From contig NNSG01000004.1 in NCBI GenBank assembly GCA_002256485.1, forward strand, positions 124,001 through 188,000: a stretch of DNA of 64,000 bases, written 5' to 3'. The notes beneath the pieces are model-generated. The model had not been told where the DNA came from. It made no database searches and saw only the letters and a program-made list of their open reading frames with translations. Within the stretch, counting starts at the first letter, position 1; every line of letters begins with the position of its first letter. This DNA is from Fidelibacterota bacterium 408169. GTDB lineage: Bacteria; Fidelibacterota; Marinisomatia; Marinisomatales; TCS55. The translations under genes and the position numbers were made by a program. Positions 17,417-27,645 of this stretch are shown here, in pieces.

Positions 17417-19048
17417 TTATCCTTGTTTCACCCATAAAACAAGTTTTTGTCCGGGGTATATATATTGCCCGTAAGATAAATTATTCCAACGTCTGATCTT
17501 CCCGGCTCTCGTGCCGTAATCTTCTGCAATATGCCCCAATGTATCCCCTTTTCTCACTGTATATACTACTTTAATATGTCCTGCGGGGCCATCTTGAGAA
17601 GCATAAGCTCCTCGTATAGGAATTGTTAATTTTTGTCCAATTTTAATCTTATGCCTGTTTCTAATTTTATTGACAGCTGCCACATCGTGAATAGACACTT
17701 TATATTTTTTTGAAATTGTAGATAAGCTTTCTCCTCGTCGAACCTTGTGTACAATATACTGAGGCGCAAAGCGCTGGTCCATAGGAAGAGCATTAAAATT
17801 AGCTGAAAACCGACTTTCAGTTCCTTTCGGTATTCGAAGATCATATGACCCGTTTTGTGGTGTAGCAGATTGGCGTAATTCAGGATTATAGTATTGTAAT
17901 GTTTTTAAACTAACACCCACTGAACGGGCTAAAACGGACAGGTCTGCACTTTTTTCCAATTCAACATAATCGAATTCAAAGGGGGTTTTGCTTTTTGAAG
18001 AATGAGCGACAAACCCATATTCTTCCGGATTTCTGGTGATAATAGCCGCTGCCAAGTAATATGGAATATAATTTCGTGTTTCTCTGGGAAGAGAATGGAG
18101 CTGCCAGAAATCGGATGTCTGGTGCAAGCGAATGGCCCGATGAATACGCCCTGAACCGGAATTATAGGCTGCCAGCGCCAAGTACCAGTGATCAAATTCA
18201 GCAAATAAATCTTTTAAATGAGCACAGGCAGCATAGGTTGCTTTGATAGGATCACGACGTTCATCCACGTACCAGTCACGTTTCAGTCCATACATTTTTC
18301 CTGTGGAGTATACAAACTGCCACATACCTGAAGCACTGGCCTTGGAAAATGCTTTGGGATTTAGACCAGATTCAATCATTGCCAAGTTTATCAATTCTTC
18401 AGGGAGTTCCTGTTCATCCAAAATGTCCTTAATCAAGTCACCATATTCTGGTAAACGATCCAACCAGATTTGAAATTGTTTCTGACCCTTGGTTTGAAAA
18501 TATTTAATATACTGGTCTACTGTTTTGGTGCGAACCAAGGGAATATGTCCATCTCGGTCATCTACAACTATAAATTTGCTGTTTCCCATTTCCATTTCAA
18601 CAGGAATCGTAGTATCATCAATCATTTGCCGTGCATAGGCAGCGGAAATGGGTGCTTCTGATAATTCAAGAGTATGGAGTCGTTTGGTATATATGTCATC
18701 TAAAGACGCAATAAATCGATCGAATTCTTCTTGGTCTGCATCCGTTTTTTCGCCCAGTTGATCCGCTTCTCCCAGAAGATCATAAATACGATCCAGGTAA
18801 TAAATTACTTCCAATGTATCTTTATATACATCGGCAATCATAGCTTCTGTCAATAACACTTTTACATCCAGTAACAATTGTGGCAGGCGATTTACAGACC
18901 CATCACCATTAGAATAAACGGTATTTGTAAACCCACTATTTACTTTACTTTCCATCTCTTCAGAATTAGCGACAGTCGAATCTTGGGCAAGTAGGGACAT
19001 CACCAAGATATTCAGTGTAAGAAATATTCGTGTAAATTCTTTAATCAT
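17417..19048 (-). CDS. Lytic transglycosylase with two LysM domains (MltD-like)
   Basis: This enzyme cleaves peptidoglycan glycan strands with formation of 1,6-anhydro ends. A signal peptide (about 1-21, ending SLLAQ) and a 150-residue helical region precede an SLT domain. That domain contains the catalytic Glu in NLAMIESGLNPKAFSKASASGMWQF and the later LALAAYNSGSGRIHRAI. Two LysM peptidoglycan-binding repeats close the protein, near residues 435-485 (VHKVRRGESLSTISKKYKVS) and 495-540 (YTVRKGDTLGHIAEDYG). No lipobox Cys is visible, so it is probably periplasmic and soluble. The long N-terminal insertion before SLT is not typical of Escherichia coli MltD. Confidence 0.92.
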   Translation of the reverse strand: MIKEFTRIFLTLNILVMSLLAQDSTVANSEEMESKVNSGFTNTVYSNGDGSVNRLPQLLLDVKVLLTEAMIADVYKDTLEVIYYLDRIYDLLGEADQLGEKTDADQEEFDRFIASLDDIYTKRLHTLELSEAPISAAYARQMIDDTTIPVEMEMGNSKFIVVDDRDGHIPLVRTKTVDQYIKYFQTKGQKQFQIWLDRLPEYGDLIKDILDEQELPEELINLAMIESGLNPKAFSKASASGMWQFVYSTGKMYGLKRDWYVDERRDPIKATYAACAHLKDLFAEFDHWYLALAAYNSGSGRIHRAIRLHQTSDFWQLHSLPRETRNYIPYYLAAAIITRNPEEYGFVAHSSKSKTPFEFDYVELEKSADLSVLARSVGVSLKTLQYYNPELRQSATPQNGSYDLRIPKGTESRFSANFNALPMDQRFAPQYIVHKVRRGESLSTISKKYKVSIHDVAAVNKIRNRHKIKIGQKLTIPIRGAYASQDGPAGHIKVVYTVRKGDTLGHIAEDYGTRAGKIRRWNNLSYGQYIYPGQKLVLWVKQG

Positions 19049-19097
19049 AAGGTTTTAGAGCAAATTTTGGAAGGCGAAATTAGACTTAACACAGGGG

Positions 19098-19571
19098 TCA
19101 GTCAAGTGCTTTAGATGATAAAATCCTGGAAATTATATTTGACGTACTGGCCCCTTCCACGAAAGGAATTATTATAATTTCTCCACCATGTGCCAATACA
19201 GTATCTCGCCCTACAATCTCATCTTCGTCATAATCACCACCTTTTATTAATATATCTGGTAAAAGTTCACCAATTAATTCAGCTGGTGTATCTTCATCAA
19301 AAATGACAACTTCATCCACACATGAAAGGGCAGTTAATATTGCCCTTCTATCCTGTTCATTTTGAAAAGGTCGAGAGTTTCCTTTTAATTTTCTCACTGA
19401 AATATCACTGTTTAAACCAATAATCAGTTTATCCCCTGCTGCTTTGGCAGCTTCCAAATAATCCACATGGCCGCGATGTAAAATATCAAAACAGCCATTT
19501 GTAAATACAACTTTATGTCCATCTTCCTGCCAACGAATGACCAGGTTTTTTGCTTCAGTTCTTGACAGCAT
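19098..19571 (-). CDS. rfaE2: D-glycero-beta-D-manno-heptose 1-phosphate adenylyltransferase-type nucleotidyltransferase
   Basis: This is a cytidylyltransferase-fold enzyme of 157 residues matching the stand-alone C-terminal half of HldE. It transfers AMP to heptose-1-phosphate for LPS-type heptose synthesis. The HxGH motif is in NGCFDILHRGHVDYLEAAKA. Other family blocks are SVRKLKGNSRPFQNEQDRR, DILIKGGDYDEDEIVG and the terminal EGASTSNIISRI. The kinase half (RfaE1) is not in the window. The start overlaps the DUF2851 gene by 17 bases. Confidence 0.93.
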   Translation of the reverse strand: MLSRTEAKNLVIRWQEDGHKVVFTNGCFDILHRGHVDYLEAAKAAGDKLIIGLNSDISVRKLKGNSRPFQNEQDRRAILTALSCVDEVVIFDEDTPAELIGELLPDILIKGGDYDEDEIVGRDTVLAHGGEIIIIPFVEGASTSNIISRILSSKALD

Positions 19572-20679
19572 TCACTTTCACTTGTTTTAGGAGACACATC
19601 ATGCAATATTGGGGTGTACAAAATTCTTTTTCTAATTGAAGTAATCCTTGGGCAATTTTCACAGAGCATAATTCTTTTCTTGAAAATAAATACCCGAATC
19701 TTTTTACATGGCGACCATAGGGATTCTGCAGTTTCAACTCAGACCAGGCACGTTTCCATTTTTTGTATTCAATTGCATTGTTGGTTTTTAACGCAAGAGT
19801 GGCAAAGGATGGATAAAAATAATTAATACAGCACTCCACCAAGATACCCCGGCCTCCGCTGGGACATGCTCTTGATAAATATTTAAAAAAAACATCAGGT
19901 TGAACAAATTCTATTGAGTTTATAATTTCAATAAATGAAATTAATTCAACCAAAAGCTGCAGTCTATTCTCCGGCCATTGAGCAGGTCGTATACCACAAT
20001 GTTCCCATTTGATATGATCAGCTATTTTATTTACATAATCAATTTTTTTCCTGAATGGTATTTCAATAATAACGGCTAAATCTATTGAATGAATCAACCT
20101 TTTAAAATTATCTTCATTTCCTCCACACCCTAGTGGTATTGACAATTCTACATACGACTGATCTTTTCTGCAATTCTCCACTTTATCATACCATCGCAGG
20201 GCACCAAGGCTTTTTAATAATGATCTATCATCAGATACACGATTTTTATCATTCAGCGAACAATTCCACCGTTTTATATTGGGTAAAATAACTGTATGTG
20301 GGATAGGTGAATTTTGCAATGTTGTTTCCTTGATGATATGAAGTATAACATTTTCATAATTGATATCGTCAGTATGCCCATGATTATACCAATCTGCTTC
20401 CTTGATATGGCATTCAATATCACCCATTACCCTATGTCCATTTATAAACAAAACTGCATCGTTAATATCTGGACCTTTATTATAATTGCGTCTTCCATGA
20501 TAAAGAATAATGACAAAGTCATGATTCTGCATTTGTAGTTTTGATCCAAGAGGCAATGAAAACCATTGCCTGATTAAATCAACTTCCCTACCTAATTTCG
20601 GTTCATAAATAGCCTTAAATGGAAATACATTATTCTCCGGAATCATGTATTGGCTTAAATGGTTGTATTTGTGGTTCAT
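19555..20679 (-). CDS. DUF2851 family protein
   Basis: This 374-residue protein matches the DUF2851 family found mostly in Bacteroidota and relatives. The pattern includes YNKGPDINDAVLFINGHRVMGDIECHIKEADWYNHGH and NYENVILHIIKE near residues 65-115. The acidic and His residues there look like a metal or catalytic site, but the function of the family is unknown. A C-terminal CxxxxC-like segment (FCTPQYCMMC) is visible. It overlaps plsC by 4 bases and rfaE2 by 17, suggesting coordinated expression with envelope genes. Confidence 0.85.
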   Translation of the reverse strand: MNHKYNHLSQYMIPENNVFPFKAIYEPKLGREVDLIRQWFSLPLGSKLQMQNHDFVIILYHGRRNYNKGPDINDAVLFINGHRVMGDIECHIKEADWYNHGHTDDINYENVILHIIKETTLQNSPIPHTVILPNIKRWNCSLNDKNRVSDDRSLLKSLGALRWYDKVENCRKDQSYVELSIPLGCGGNEDNFKRLIHSIDLAVIIEIPFRKKIDYVNKIADHIKWEHCGIRPAQWPENRLQLLVELISFIEIINSIEFVQPDVFFKYLSRACPSGGRGILVECCINYFYPSFATLALKTNNAIEYKKWKRAWSELKLQNPYGRHVKRFGYLFSRKELCSVKIAQGLLQLEKEFCTPQYCMMCLLKQVKVNAVKN

Positions 20680-21359
20680 GATGATTTTAAATTTACGACC
20701 TGATCACGAAGAATTTCAGTAACTCTATTTCGGTCCTCATATGAAAATTTATTTACGTCAATGGGTGTACCTATTTTAAGGTAAATAGGTGAGGAACGAA
20801 TTTTAAACGATCCTTTTTTTACAACATCTATTGTTCCACAGACGGCCATGGGTACCAGTGGTAAGCCAGTTTGAATCGCTAAAATAATACCACCTTTCTT
20901 AAACGATTTTATCTTTCCATTTATAGATCGTGTTCCTTCAGGAAATATCATAATTGAACGAGGGTATTTTCGTAATGAAATTATGGCATGATCCATTGAA
21001 GTTAAAGCAGCTTTATGGTTTTTCCTGTTAACAAAAATATATTTACCCAGCATCATGGCCCAGCCCATAAAAGGAATTTTCCGTAATTCAGTCTTGGCCA
21101 AAAAAACCAATTTATAGGGTAATGTAGCGAGAACCAACAAAATGTCAAATGCGGATTCATGGTTGGACGTAAAAACATATTGTTGATTGGGATCCAAATT
21201 TTCAAGACCTTTGACAGAATAGGAAATACCGCAAATCGATAAAAGTAATTTTGACCATCGTTTTGCAACCCAAGATATGGGTCTGCCACTCCAATCAAAA
21301 AAGGATAAGACAATTCCAATGGTCGCCCAAATAGGTGTCCACAAGAAAATATTAAACAA
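20676..21359 (-). CDS. plsC: 1-acyl-sn-glycerol-3-phosphate acyltransferase
   Basis: PlsC adds the second acyl chain to lysophosphatidic acid at the inner membrane. The HxxxxD catalytic motif is present in FTSNHESAFDILLV, and the substrate-binding FPEGTRS follows (SIMIFPEGTRSINGKIKSFKKGG). An N-terminal hydrophobic segment (about 5-22) is the membrane anchor. The length of 227 residues is ordinary. It lies 17 bases downstream of serS. Confidence 0.93.
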   Translation of the reverse strand: MFNIFLWTPIWATIGIVLSFFDWSGRPISWVAKRWSKLLLSICGISYSVKGLENLDPNQQYVFTSNHESAFDILLVLATLPYKLVFLAKTELRKIPFMGWAMMLGKYIFVNRKNHKAALTSMDHAIISLRKYPRSIMIFPEGTRSINGKIKSFKKGGIILAIQTGLPLVPMAVCGTIDVVKKGSFKIRSSPIYLKIGTPIDVNKFSYEDRNRVTEILRDQVVNLKSS

Positions 21360-21376
21360 GACCCAAATGGATCGAA

Positions 21377-22645
21377 TCAGCCTAGGACCTCTAACCCCAT
21401 ATAGGGCTGCAGATTTTTGGGTATCATGACTTTGCCCTCAGGTGTTTGATTCGATTCAAGCAACGCAATCACCAATCGCGGTGTTGCAACACCTGACCCA
21501 TTCAATGTATGGGTAAAATCTGTTTTTTTATCACTGGTTCGACGATAACGAATATTCCCCCGGCGGGATTGAAAATCTTCAAAATTACTGCAGGAAGAAA
21601 CTTCCAGCCATGTGTTTTCTGCTGGTGACCAGACTTCCAAATCATAACACTTGGCAGCAGAAAAACTCAAATCTCCAGTACATAATTCTATGACGCGATA
21701 ATGCAATCCCAAAGCTTGAAGTATTGCCTCTGCATTTTCAACTAATTTTTCTAATTCAGTGTATGAATTTTTAGGTGTTACAAATTTTAGCATTTCTACT
21801 TTATTAAATTGATGGACACGCAATAGTCCCCTTGTTTCTTTTCCATAGGAACCTGCTTCTCTGCGAAAACATGCAGAATATGCTGTGTAAAATTTTGGTA
21901 AATCTTCTTCTTTCAGAATTTCATCTCTATGGTAATTGGTCACAGGAACTTCTGATGTAGGAATGAGATAGAGTTCATCTTTATCCACATAATACATATC
22001 TTCCGCAAATTTCGGTAATTGCCCACACGTAAATGGAGCGGAAGATTTTGCCATAAAGGGAGGGAAAATTTCGATGTAACCATGTTTACTAATATGGAAA
22101 TCCAGCATAAAATTTATGAGACTTCGTTCCAGTTTGGCTCCCTGGCCGGTAAATAACGGAAATCCGGAACCGGATATTTTAGCGGAGCGCTCGAAATCAA
22201 ATAGTTTCAGGGATGTTCCTAATTCAATATGATTTTTGATTTTATAATCAAATTCAGGTTTAGCTCCCCATTCTCTTACAACTTTATTTTCTGATTCATC
22301 TTTTCCTACAGGAACGGATTTATGAGGAGAATTGGGAATCAATTCCAATGCAGACTGGATTTTAGATTTGAACTTATCAGCTCTATCTTCAAGCGATTTA
22401 ATCTCATCCCCCACTTCACGCATTGCGTTAATCGAATCACTCGCATCACCTCCAGTGCGTTTTACATTTGCTATTTCTTCTGAGACTCGGTTACGCTCGG
22501 CCCGTAGATCATTGACCTGTGTTTGAATGTCCCGATGCTGTTTATCAAGATCAAGTAACAAATTCAAGTCAATATGTTCACCCTTTGATGCTACTGCCTG
22601 CTGTATAGCATCTGGATTTTCACGAATGCGGGATATGGATATCAT
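21377..22645 (-). CDS. serS: Seryl-tRNA synthetase
   Basis: SerS charges tRNA-Ser. The N-terminal antiparallel coiled-coil arm occupies about residues 1-105 (LLLDLDKQHRDIQTQVNDLRAERNRV). The class II catalytic core follows, with motif 2 (YSACFRREAGSYGKETRGLLRVHQF) and motif 3 (NGSGVATPRLVIALLESNQ). The 422-residue length is normal. It is the first gene of the minus-strand housekeeping run, and the 200-base gap upstream probably carries the promoter. Confidence 0.97.
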   Translation of the reverse strand: MISISRIRENPDAIQQAVASKGEHIDLNLLLDLDKQHRDIQTQVNDLRAERNRVSEEIANVKRTGGDASDSINAMREVGDEIKSLEDRADKFKSKIQSALELIPNSPHKSVPVGKDESENKVVREWGAKPEFDYKIKNHIELGTSLKLFDFERSAKISGSGFPLFTGQGAKLERSLINFMLDFHISKHGYIEIFPPFMAKSSAPFTCGQLPKFAEDMYYVDKDELYLIPTSEVPVTNYHRDEILKEEDLPKFYTAYSACFRREAGSYGKETRGLLRVHQFNKVEMLKFVTPKNSYTELEKLVENAEAILQALGLHYRVIELCTGDLSFSAAKCYDLEVWSPAENTWLEVSSCSNFEDFQSRRGNIRYRRTSDKKTDFTHTLNGSGVATPRLVIALLESNQTPEGKVMIPKNLQPYMGLEVLG

Positions 22646-22845
22646 TTATATAAGTGTATTTATTTAGTGTAAAAATTAGAATGTAATCTATGGATTTACA
22701 ACGACGGAGATTATAATTGATCAGTTAGGAAATCTAGGAATAAAACATAAGATTGATAACTAAATATTTTACCATATACTGCTCACTAGTTACATTAACT
22801 TGCTACTTCTCCGGTGGGAAAACTCTACCAGTTACCATCCACTCC

Positions 22846-24261
22846 TCATCTTCCTTCACCTGAAAGCATTACCCAGATTGTGCTTACCATGATCTTCAAG
22901 TCCAGAGAAAAGCTTAAATTTTCAATATAATAAAAATCGTATTTTAATTTTTGACGAACATCTTCTATATCTTGATCATAAGGATGCTTAATCTGGGACC
23001 AGCCTGTAATTCCGGGGCGAATTTTATGACGACGATAATAAAAAGGATATTCATTAGCCAACTTATCTACAAAAAATGGACGTTCAGGTCGTGGACCAAT
23101 CAAACTCATTTTTCCTCTAATCACCATGAGTAATTGGGGTAATTCGTCTAAACGAAATCTTCTCAATAATTTCCCCACTCTTGTAATGCGCGGATCATCA
23201 TCTCTGGCCCAAACTGGCCCTGTCATTTGTTCTGCATTTTCCACCATCGTCCTGAATTTGTAAATAAAAAATTGCCTATGATTTTTACCAATGCGCTCTT
23301 GTTTATACAATACAGGACCTTTACTATCGAATTTTATAGATGCTGCAATTACAGCCCATAATGGTGACGATATAATCAACATGGGAATAGCTAAACATAA
23401 ATCTAATATCCGTTTAATAATGGTATTATAAACAGTATCCAGGTTAGGGTTAACTTGGATTAAAGGTACCCCATAAATCTGCTCTGTACGGGCTAGACCG
23501 CTGATAACTTCATGAAGATCCGGAACGATTTTTATAGATACGGGCGAACCATTTGCCCGGGTGATAATGCGCGTAACGTGAGTATGTTCTAATTTCACTG
23601 GGGCAACTATTACTTCCGATATTTGATTATCCAAAATAATCTGTCTCAGGTCTTTTTCATAGCCTATGACATTCATTTCTTCCTCGCCATTTAATTGGGG
23701 ATCATCATCTGAATGAACAAAACCAAGTAAATCAAATCCTTGGTGGCTTTGGGCGACAATGTCATGGGCTACTTGAAATCCCCTTTTATTTATACCTACA
23801 ATAATTGTTTTCCTTAAGCCATACCCTTTAGTCAATAAATATTTTTGTACTGTACGAAATGTCCATCTGGAAATAACCAATCCAAAAGCCAACGCAAGCC
23901 AGTAGCGCAAAATCACTTGAGGAGATAACAACAAAATTCCCGATGTTAGGGCATCAGTAAAAACAGCCAATAGTGCAATCAAGAATGTTGTACGAACCAT
24001 TTGTTGAATTTCATAAAATCGTGAAACGGTTGGTTCGCTCCTATACAGATTCATTGGCAAAAATATTATGCCCAATACAGTTTGCATGACCACAAAAATC
24101 AAAAAAATATCCAAATATGAAAAGTTATTCCGTTCAAGAAAAACAGGCATTAATACCCGTGTAAAAGCCAAGGCAGAAAAGAGCGCATCAAAGAAATAAA
24201 TTCCCCATGCCACTATCCACCGTGGATATCGAATACGTAAATGTTGAAATGTTTCCAGCAT
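22846..24261 (-). CDS. Polyprenyl-phosphate sugar-1-phosphate transferase (WbaP/WcaJ type)
   Basis: This enzyme starts surface polysaccharide synthesis by placing a sugar phosphate on undecaprenyl phosphate. The N-terminal half has four to five helices and a nucleotide-binding-like CoA_binding_3 domain (LRKTIIVGINKRGFQVAHDI). The catalytic polyprenyl sugar transferase domain (about 280-471) contains YKQERIGKNHRQFFIYKFRTM, RRFRLDELPQLLMVIRGKMS, LIGPRPERP and RPGITGWSQ. The transferred sugar cannot be read from sequence. The gene is divergent from the Wzi-like gene. Confidence 0.95.
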   Translation of the reverse strand: MLETFQHLRIRYPRWIVAWGIYFFDALFSALAFTRVLMPVFLERNNFSYLDIFLIFVVMQTVLGIIFLPMNLYRSEPTVSRFYEIQQMVRTTFLIALLAVFTDALTSGILLLSPQVILRYWLALAFGLVISRWTFRTVQKYLLTKGYGLRKTIIVGINKRGFQVAHDIVAQSHQGFDLLGFVHSDDDPQLNGEEEMNVIGYEKDLRQIILDNQISEVIVAPVKLEHTHVTRIITRANGSPVSIKIVPDLHEVISGLARTEQIYGVPLIQVNPNLDTVYNTIIKRILDLCLAIPMLIISSPLWAVIAASIKFDSKGPVLYKQERIGKNHRQFFIYKFRTMVENAEQMTGPVWARDDDPRITRVGKLLRRFRLDELPQLLMVIRGKMSLIGPRPERPFFVDKLANEYPFYYRRHKIRPGITGWSQIKHPYDQDIEDVRQKLKYDFYYIENLSFSLDLKIMVSTIWVMLSGEGR

Positions 24262-24497
24262 AATAATGAAATATTAGTTGATTTTATATTTCTGTTAAAT
24301 GTGCTGGATCACACCAAAAGGGGGATCGCTATACAGTTATTCATATTGATTTCGTTTATATTTTCGATTAACTGTTAGCGATTTAGGGCGATAATACTCC
24401 GTGAAGTTGATTGAAAATACAGTCTATTTATAGACGTTGTCAAGTATTTGACATAATTATAGAAATCAATCTTTTAAAGGGTGTAGACTTATTATAT

Positions 24498-26114
24498 ATG
24501 CTTAAACAATCTCAACAACGATTGCTTCGATTTATTACCATAATATTACATATCGGTCTATTATCAGGACAAACTGTGCCTATCCCTATGAATCATCCTG
24601 TAAATGATTTTATTTTACGTATATCAACACAGCATAAAATCCATGGAATCCATCCGGGAATACGACCCTTTACAGTTAACCAGGTTATGCAGGCTCTAGA
24701 TAAATTATCTACTGATGATTATAATTTATCATTACGTGAAAAATCATTGTTAATGCGCTTCAAAAAAGAGTTCGGTGTCCATGAAATTGAACCTGGTATC
24801 CAAGGTCCATGGCAATCAAAACAAATCTCTACCTTCGTTAAAAACATTTTTCAACCTTACGATTCTAAAAACGTTGAAACCAGATTTGTATCTTATCATG
24901 ACGATAATTTATTGATGTGGGCTGACTGGGAAGAATTTTTTAGCATTGATTTTCAAGACACCATTCAACGAGCATTCTATAACGATCAAGTAACCATTTC
25001 AGGGAAAATCACCAATCAATTCTCATTTCATAGCAAATATTCATTATTCAGAGTAGGTTATAAAGAAGGACATCCACTTCCTGAAGAATTCAAACAAGGA
25101 TTTGCTCTTATAGAAGAAAACACTAATTGGCTTGTTTGGGATGTAAGTGAAGCATCATTACATTTCAAAAACGTAATCATGAATACTGAAATCAGTAAAA
25201 TTCCAATTTATTGGGGATTTAGTAAAAAACACTCCCCTGTATTATCTGCAAATGTGCAATCCTTTTCATTTTTCAGATTTTCAAAAGATTATAAAAAAAT
25301 TCGAGCTCAAAGTTTTATGGGCTCTTTAGATCCCTTTGGAGACAATCGTAAAGGGAATGTTGAAGAAAAACACATCGCCGCCCATCGTTTTGAATTTGAT
25401 CTCACATCATCACTAACTGTTTCATTTACTGAAATGGTTATTTACGCACGTCGAAATATTGAATTGGGTTATTTATTACCGATTAATCTATTTTGGTCAG
25501 AAGAACACGGGCTTGGGAATCGGGATAATGTACTCATGTCTTTCGATGCCATGTGGAATGCAAAACCAGGGTTATCTATTTATGGTACATTTTTCTGGGA
25601 TGAATTATCCTGGTTTAAACTTTTTAGTCCATGGTGGGGAAATAAATTTATTTTTCAATCGGGATTCCATTGGGTTCCATTTTCAAATCCACAACTACCA
25701 GATTTCAGACTTGAATGGACCGCAAGCCGTCCATGGGTATACACTCACAATGATTCACTGTTAACCTTTACATCTTCAGAAATAGGATTAGGATTTCCAC
25801 TGGGACCGAATTCTCAATTAATCTATGCAGAAATGAACATGTGGTCAACTTATAAAATACTCCTTTCCCTGAATCTCTCTTATTTGAAAAAAGGGTCGGG
25901 GATTGGGTCTGACCCTAATAATAACTATAGTTTTAGAAATGAAGAGTTGGATGATACAACACCCATGTTGATCGGAGATATTAGTGAATCAACACTTATT
26001 GGTTTAAAGCTCGATTATCGACTAACTCAATTAGTCTATATCACTGGGAATTTAACTTTTGATACGAATGAAAATGAGTCTTCCGGGAGAATTGGTTTTT
26101 TAATGAATTATTAG
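24498..26114 (+). CDS. Wzi-like capsule assembly outer-membrane protein
   Basis: This is a probable outer-membrane beta-barrel of the capsule assembly Wzi family, which helps attach polysaccharide to the cell surface. The protein starts with a signal peptide (about 1-26, LLRFITIILHIGLLSGQ). It is then dominated by aromatic-rich alternating strands typical of outer-membrane barrels (SFHSKYSLFRVGYKEG, LGYLLPINLFWSEEHG), ending GRIGFLMNY with a terminal aromatic residue. The track starts at a TTG at 24411. The ATG at 24498 gives a proper signal peptide and is preferred. It opens the plus-strand island of the polysaccharide locus. Confidence 0.8.
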   Translation: MLKQSQQRLLRFITIILHIGLLSGQTVPIPMNHPVNDFILRISTQHKIHGIHPGIRPFTVNQVMQALDKLSTDDYNLSLREKSLLMRFKKEFGVHEIEPGIQGPWQSKQISTFVKNIFQPYDSKNVETRFVSYHDDNLLMWADWEEFFSIDFQDTIQRAFYNDQVTISGKITNQFSFHSKYSLFRVGYKEGHPLPEEFKQGFALIEENTNWLVWDVSEASLHFKNVIMNTEISKIPIYWGFSKKHSPVLSANVQSFSFFRFSKDYKKIRAQSFMGSLDPFGDNRKGNVEEKHIAAHRFEFDLTSSLTVSFTEMVIYARRNIELGYLLPINLFWSEEHGLGNRDNVLMSFDAMWNAKPGLSIYGTFFWDELSWFKLFSPWWGNKFIFQSGFHWVPFSNPQLPDFRLEWTASRPWVYTHNDSLLTFTSSEIGLGFPLGPNSQLIYAEMNMWSTYKILLSLNLSYLKKGSGIGSDPNNNYSFRNEELDDTTPMLIGDISESTLIGLKLDYRLTQLVYITGNLTFDTNENESSGRIGFLMNY

Positions 26115-26128
26115 GGTATAAATTGAAT

Positions 26129-27136
26129 ATGAACTCACTTAATGAGTTAATTAAATTGGATAAAATGAAATCAAATAAAAAAGTGTGCGTTGTTGGAGGT
26201 GGAAATTGGGGGAAAAACCATATCCGTACATTAAACGATTTGGGAGTTCTAGGCGGAATTGTTGATGCAAATCACGAACTTTTAAACCAATTTTCGAAAC
26301 AATATCCTAATGTTAAAGTTTTTTCAAAATTAGATGAAGCTCTATCAGATTCAGAATTTTCAGGTTTTACCGTAGCTACACCTGCTGAAACTCATTTCAC
26401 TATTGCTAAATTAGTAATAGAAGCAAAAAAACATATATTAATTGAAAAACCCCTTACATTAACTATTAATGATGCAGATACATTGTTAAAACTGGCTGAA
26501 GAAAATAATGTTAATCTTATGGTGGGCCATGTTCTACTTTTTCATCCGGCTATAATTAAAATAAAAGGATTAATTAATAAAGGAAAAATCGGGAAGCTAC
26601 AATATGTTTACAGTAACCGCTTAAATCTTGGGCAAGTAAGGACTGAAGAAAATGTTTTCTGGAGTTTGGCACCTCATGATATTTCTATTTTTCAATATTT
26701 TATTGAAGATTTTCCAATGCAAATAAACGCCCATGGCAGCACATTTTTACAAAAAAGAATTCATGATTCTACGTTAACCATATTGGAATATCCGAATAAT
26801 ATTCACGGCCATATATTTGTAAGCTGGTTGCACCCATTTAAAGAACACAGATTGGTGGTCGTTGGTTCTGAAGGAATGTTATCATTTGAGGATTCAGCAA
26901 TAGACAAACCATTAAAATATTATAATAAAAAATTTGAATTAAATGGGAAAATACCTGAAAAAATGGACGGCGAGGTAGAACTTATTGATTATGACCATAC
27001 AATGCCTCTGACCGAAGAATTACGTTATTTCGTGGATCATTTAGACGGGACTAAACCCAAAAAAGCAAACGGAGAACATGCGTTGGAAGTCATGAAAATT
27101 CTTGTTACCGTAAGCGACCAATTGGAGAAAATATGA
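26129..27136 (+). CDS. Gfo/Idh/MocA-family dehydrogenase, WbpB/WlbA-like
   Basis: This is an NAD(P)-dependent sugar oxidoreductase. The Rossmann loop is [17 protein letters not shown] near residue 18. The family EKP motif is in [16 protein letters not shown], and VGHVLLFHP follows. The best functional guess is UDP-GlcNAc(A) 3-dehydrogenase (WbpB/WlbA type), because the next gene encodes the matching N-acetyltransferase and overlaps it by 4 bases. The aminotransferase that would act between them (WbpE type) is not in the window. The ATG at 26129 is preferred over the upstream TTG at 26123. Confidence 0.85.
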   Translation: MNSLNELIKLDKMKSNKKVCVVGGGNWGKNHIRTLNDLGVLGGIVDANHELLNQFSKQYPNVKVFSKLDEALSDSEFSGFTVATPAETHFTIAKLVIEAKKHILIEKPLTLTINDADTLLKLAEENNVNLMVGHVLLFHPAIIKIKGLINKGKIGKLQYVYSNRLNLGQVRTEENVFWSLAPHDISIFQYFIEDFPMQINAHGSTFLQKRIHDSTLTILEYPNNIHGHIFVSWLHPFKEHRLVVVGSEGMLSFEDSAIDKPLKYYNKKFELNGKIPEKMDGEVELIDYDHTMPLTEELRYFVDHLDGTKPKKANGEHALEVMKILVTVSDQLEKI

Positions 27137-27645
27137 GTGAAAAGAAAAATTATTTTGTACATGATTCTTCATATGTAGATGAAGACGTTGAGATTGGAAA
27201 AGATACTAATATTTGGCATTTCTCCCATGTACAATCCGGAGCACAAATCGGAACAAATTGTTCAATTGGACAAAATGTAAATATCGGTAATAATGTAAAG
27301 ATAGGAAACCACGTAAAAATTCAAAACAATGTATCCGTTTACGAAGGAGTGGAATTAGAAGATTATGTTTTTTGTGGCCCATCCATGGTTTTTACAAATA
27401 TAAAAATTCCTCGTTCAGAATTTCCCCAGCGTGGCAGTGATTATTATCAAAAGACACTGGTGAAGAAATCAGCAAGCATTGGAGCCAACGTCACCATTAT
27501 TTGCGGAGTAACGATAGGAGAATATGCCATGATTGGTTCCGGAGCTGTGGTAACCAAAGATGTACCAGCTTATTCTATGGTTGTTGGGAATCCTGGGAGA
27601 ATTATAGGAAAAGTGGATAAAAAGGGGAATCGATTAACTGAGTAA
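27133..27645 (+). CDS. Left-handed beta-helix N-acetyltransferase, WbpD/WlbB-like
   Basis: This hexapeptide-repeat acetyltransferase most likely acetylates the 3-amino group of a UDP-sugar acid. Hexapeptide repeats are clear: [39 protein letters not shown] and, after the substrate loop, [20 protein letters not shown]. The C-terminal block [20 protein letters not shown] is standard for this group. The length of 170 residues is a little under the usual 190. The stop overlaps the convergent epimerase gene by 12 bases. Confidence 0.88.
   Translation: MSEKKNYFVHDSSYVDEDVEIGKDTNIWHFSHVQSGAQIGTNCSIGQNVNIGNNVKIGNHVKIQNNVSVYEGVELEDYVFCGPSMVFTNIKIPRSEFPQRGSDYYQKTLVKKSASIGANVTIICGVTIGEYAMIGSGAVVTKDVPAYSMVVGNPGRIIGKVDKKGNRLTE

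Noticed and set aside
24262-24497. Inverted ACAGTTA...TAACTGT pair as an operator between the divergent polysaccharide genes
   Set aside because: The arms are only 7 bases, nearly 30 bases apart and AT-rich; without comparison this is indistinguishable from chance.
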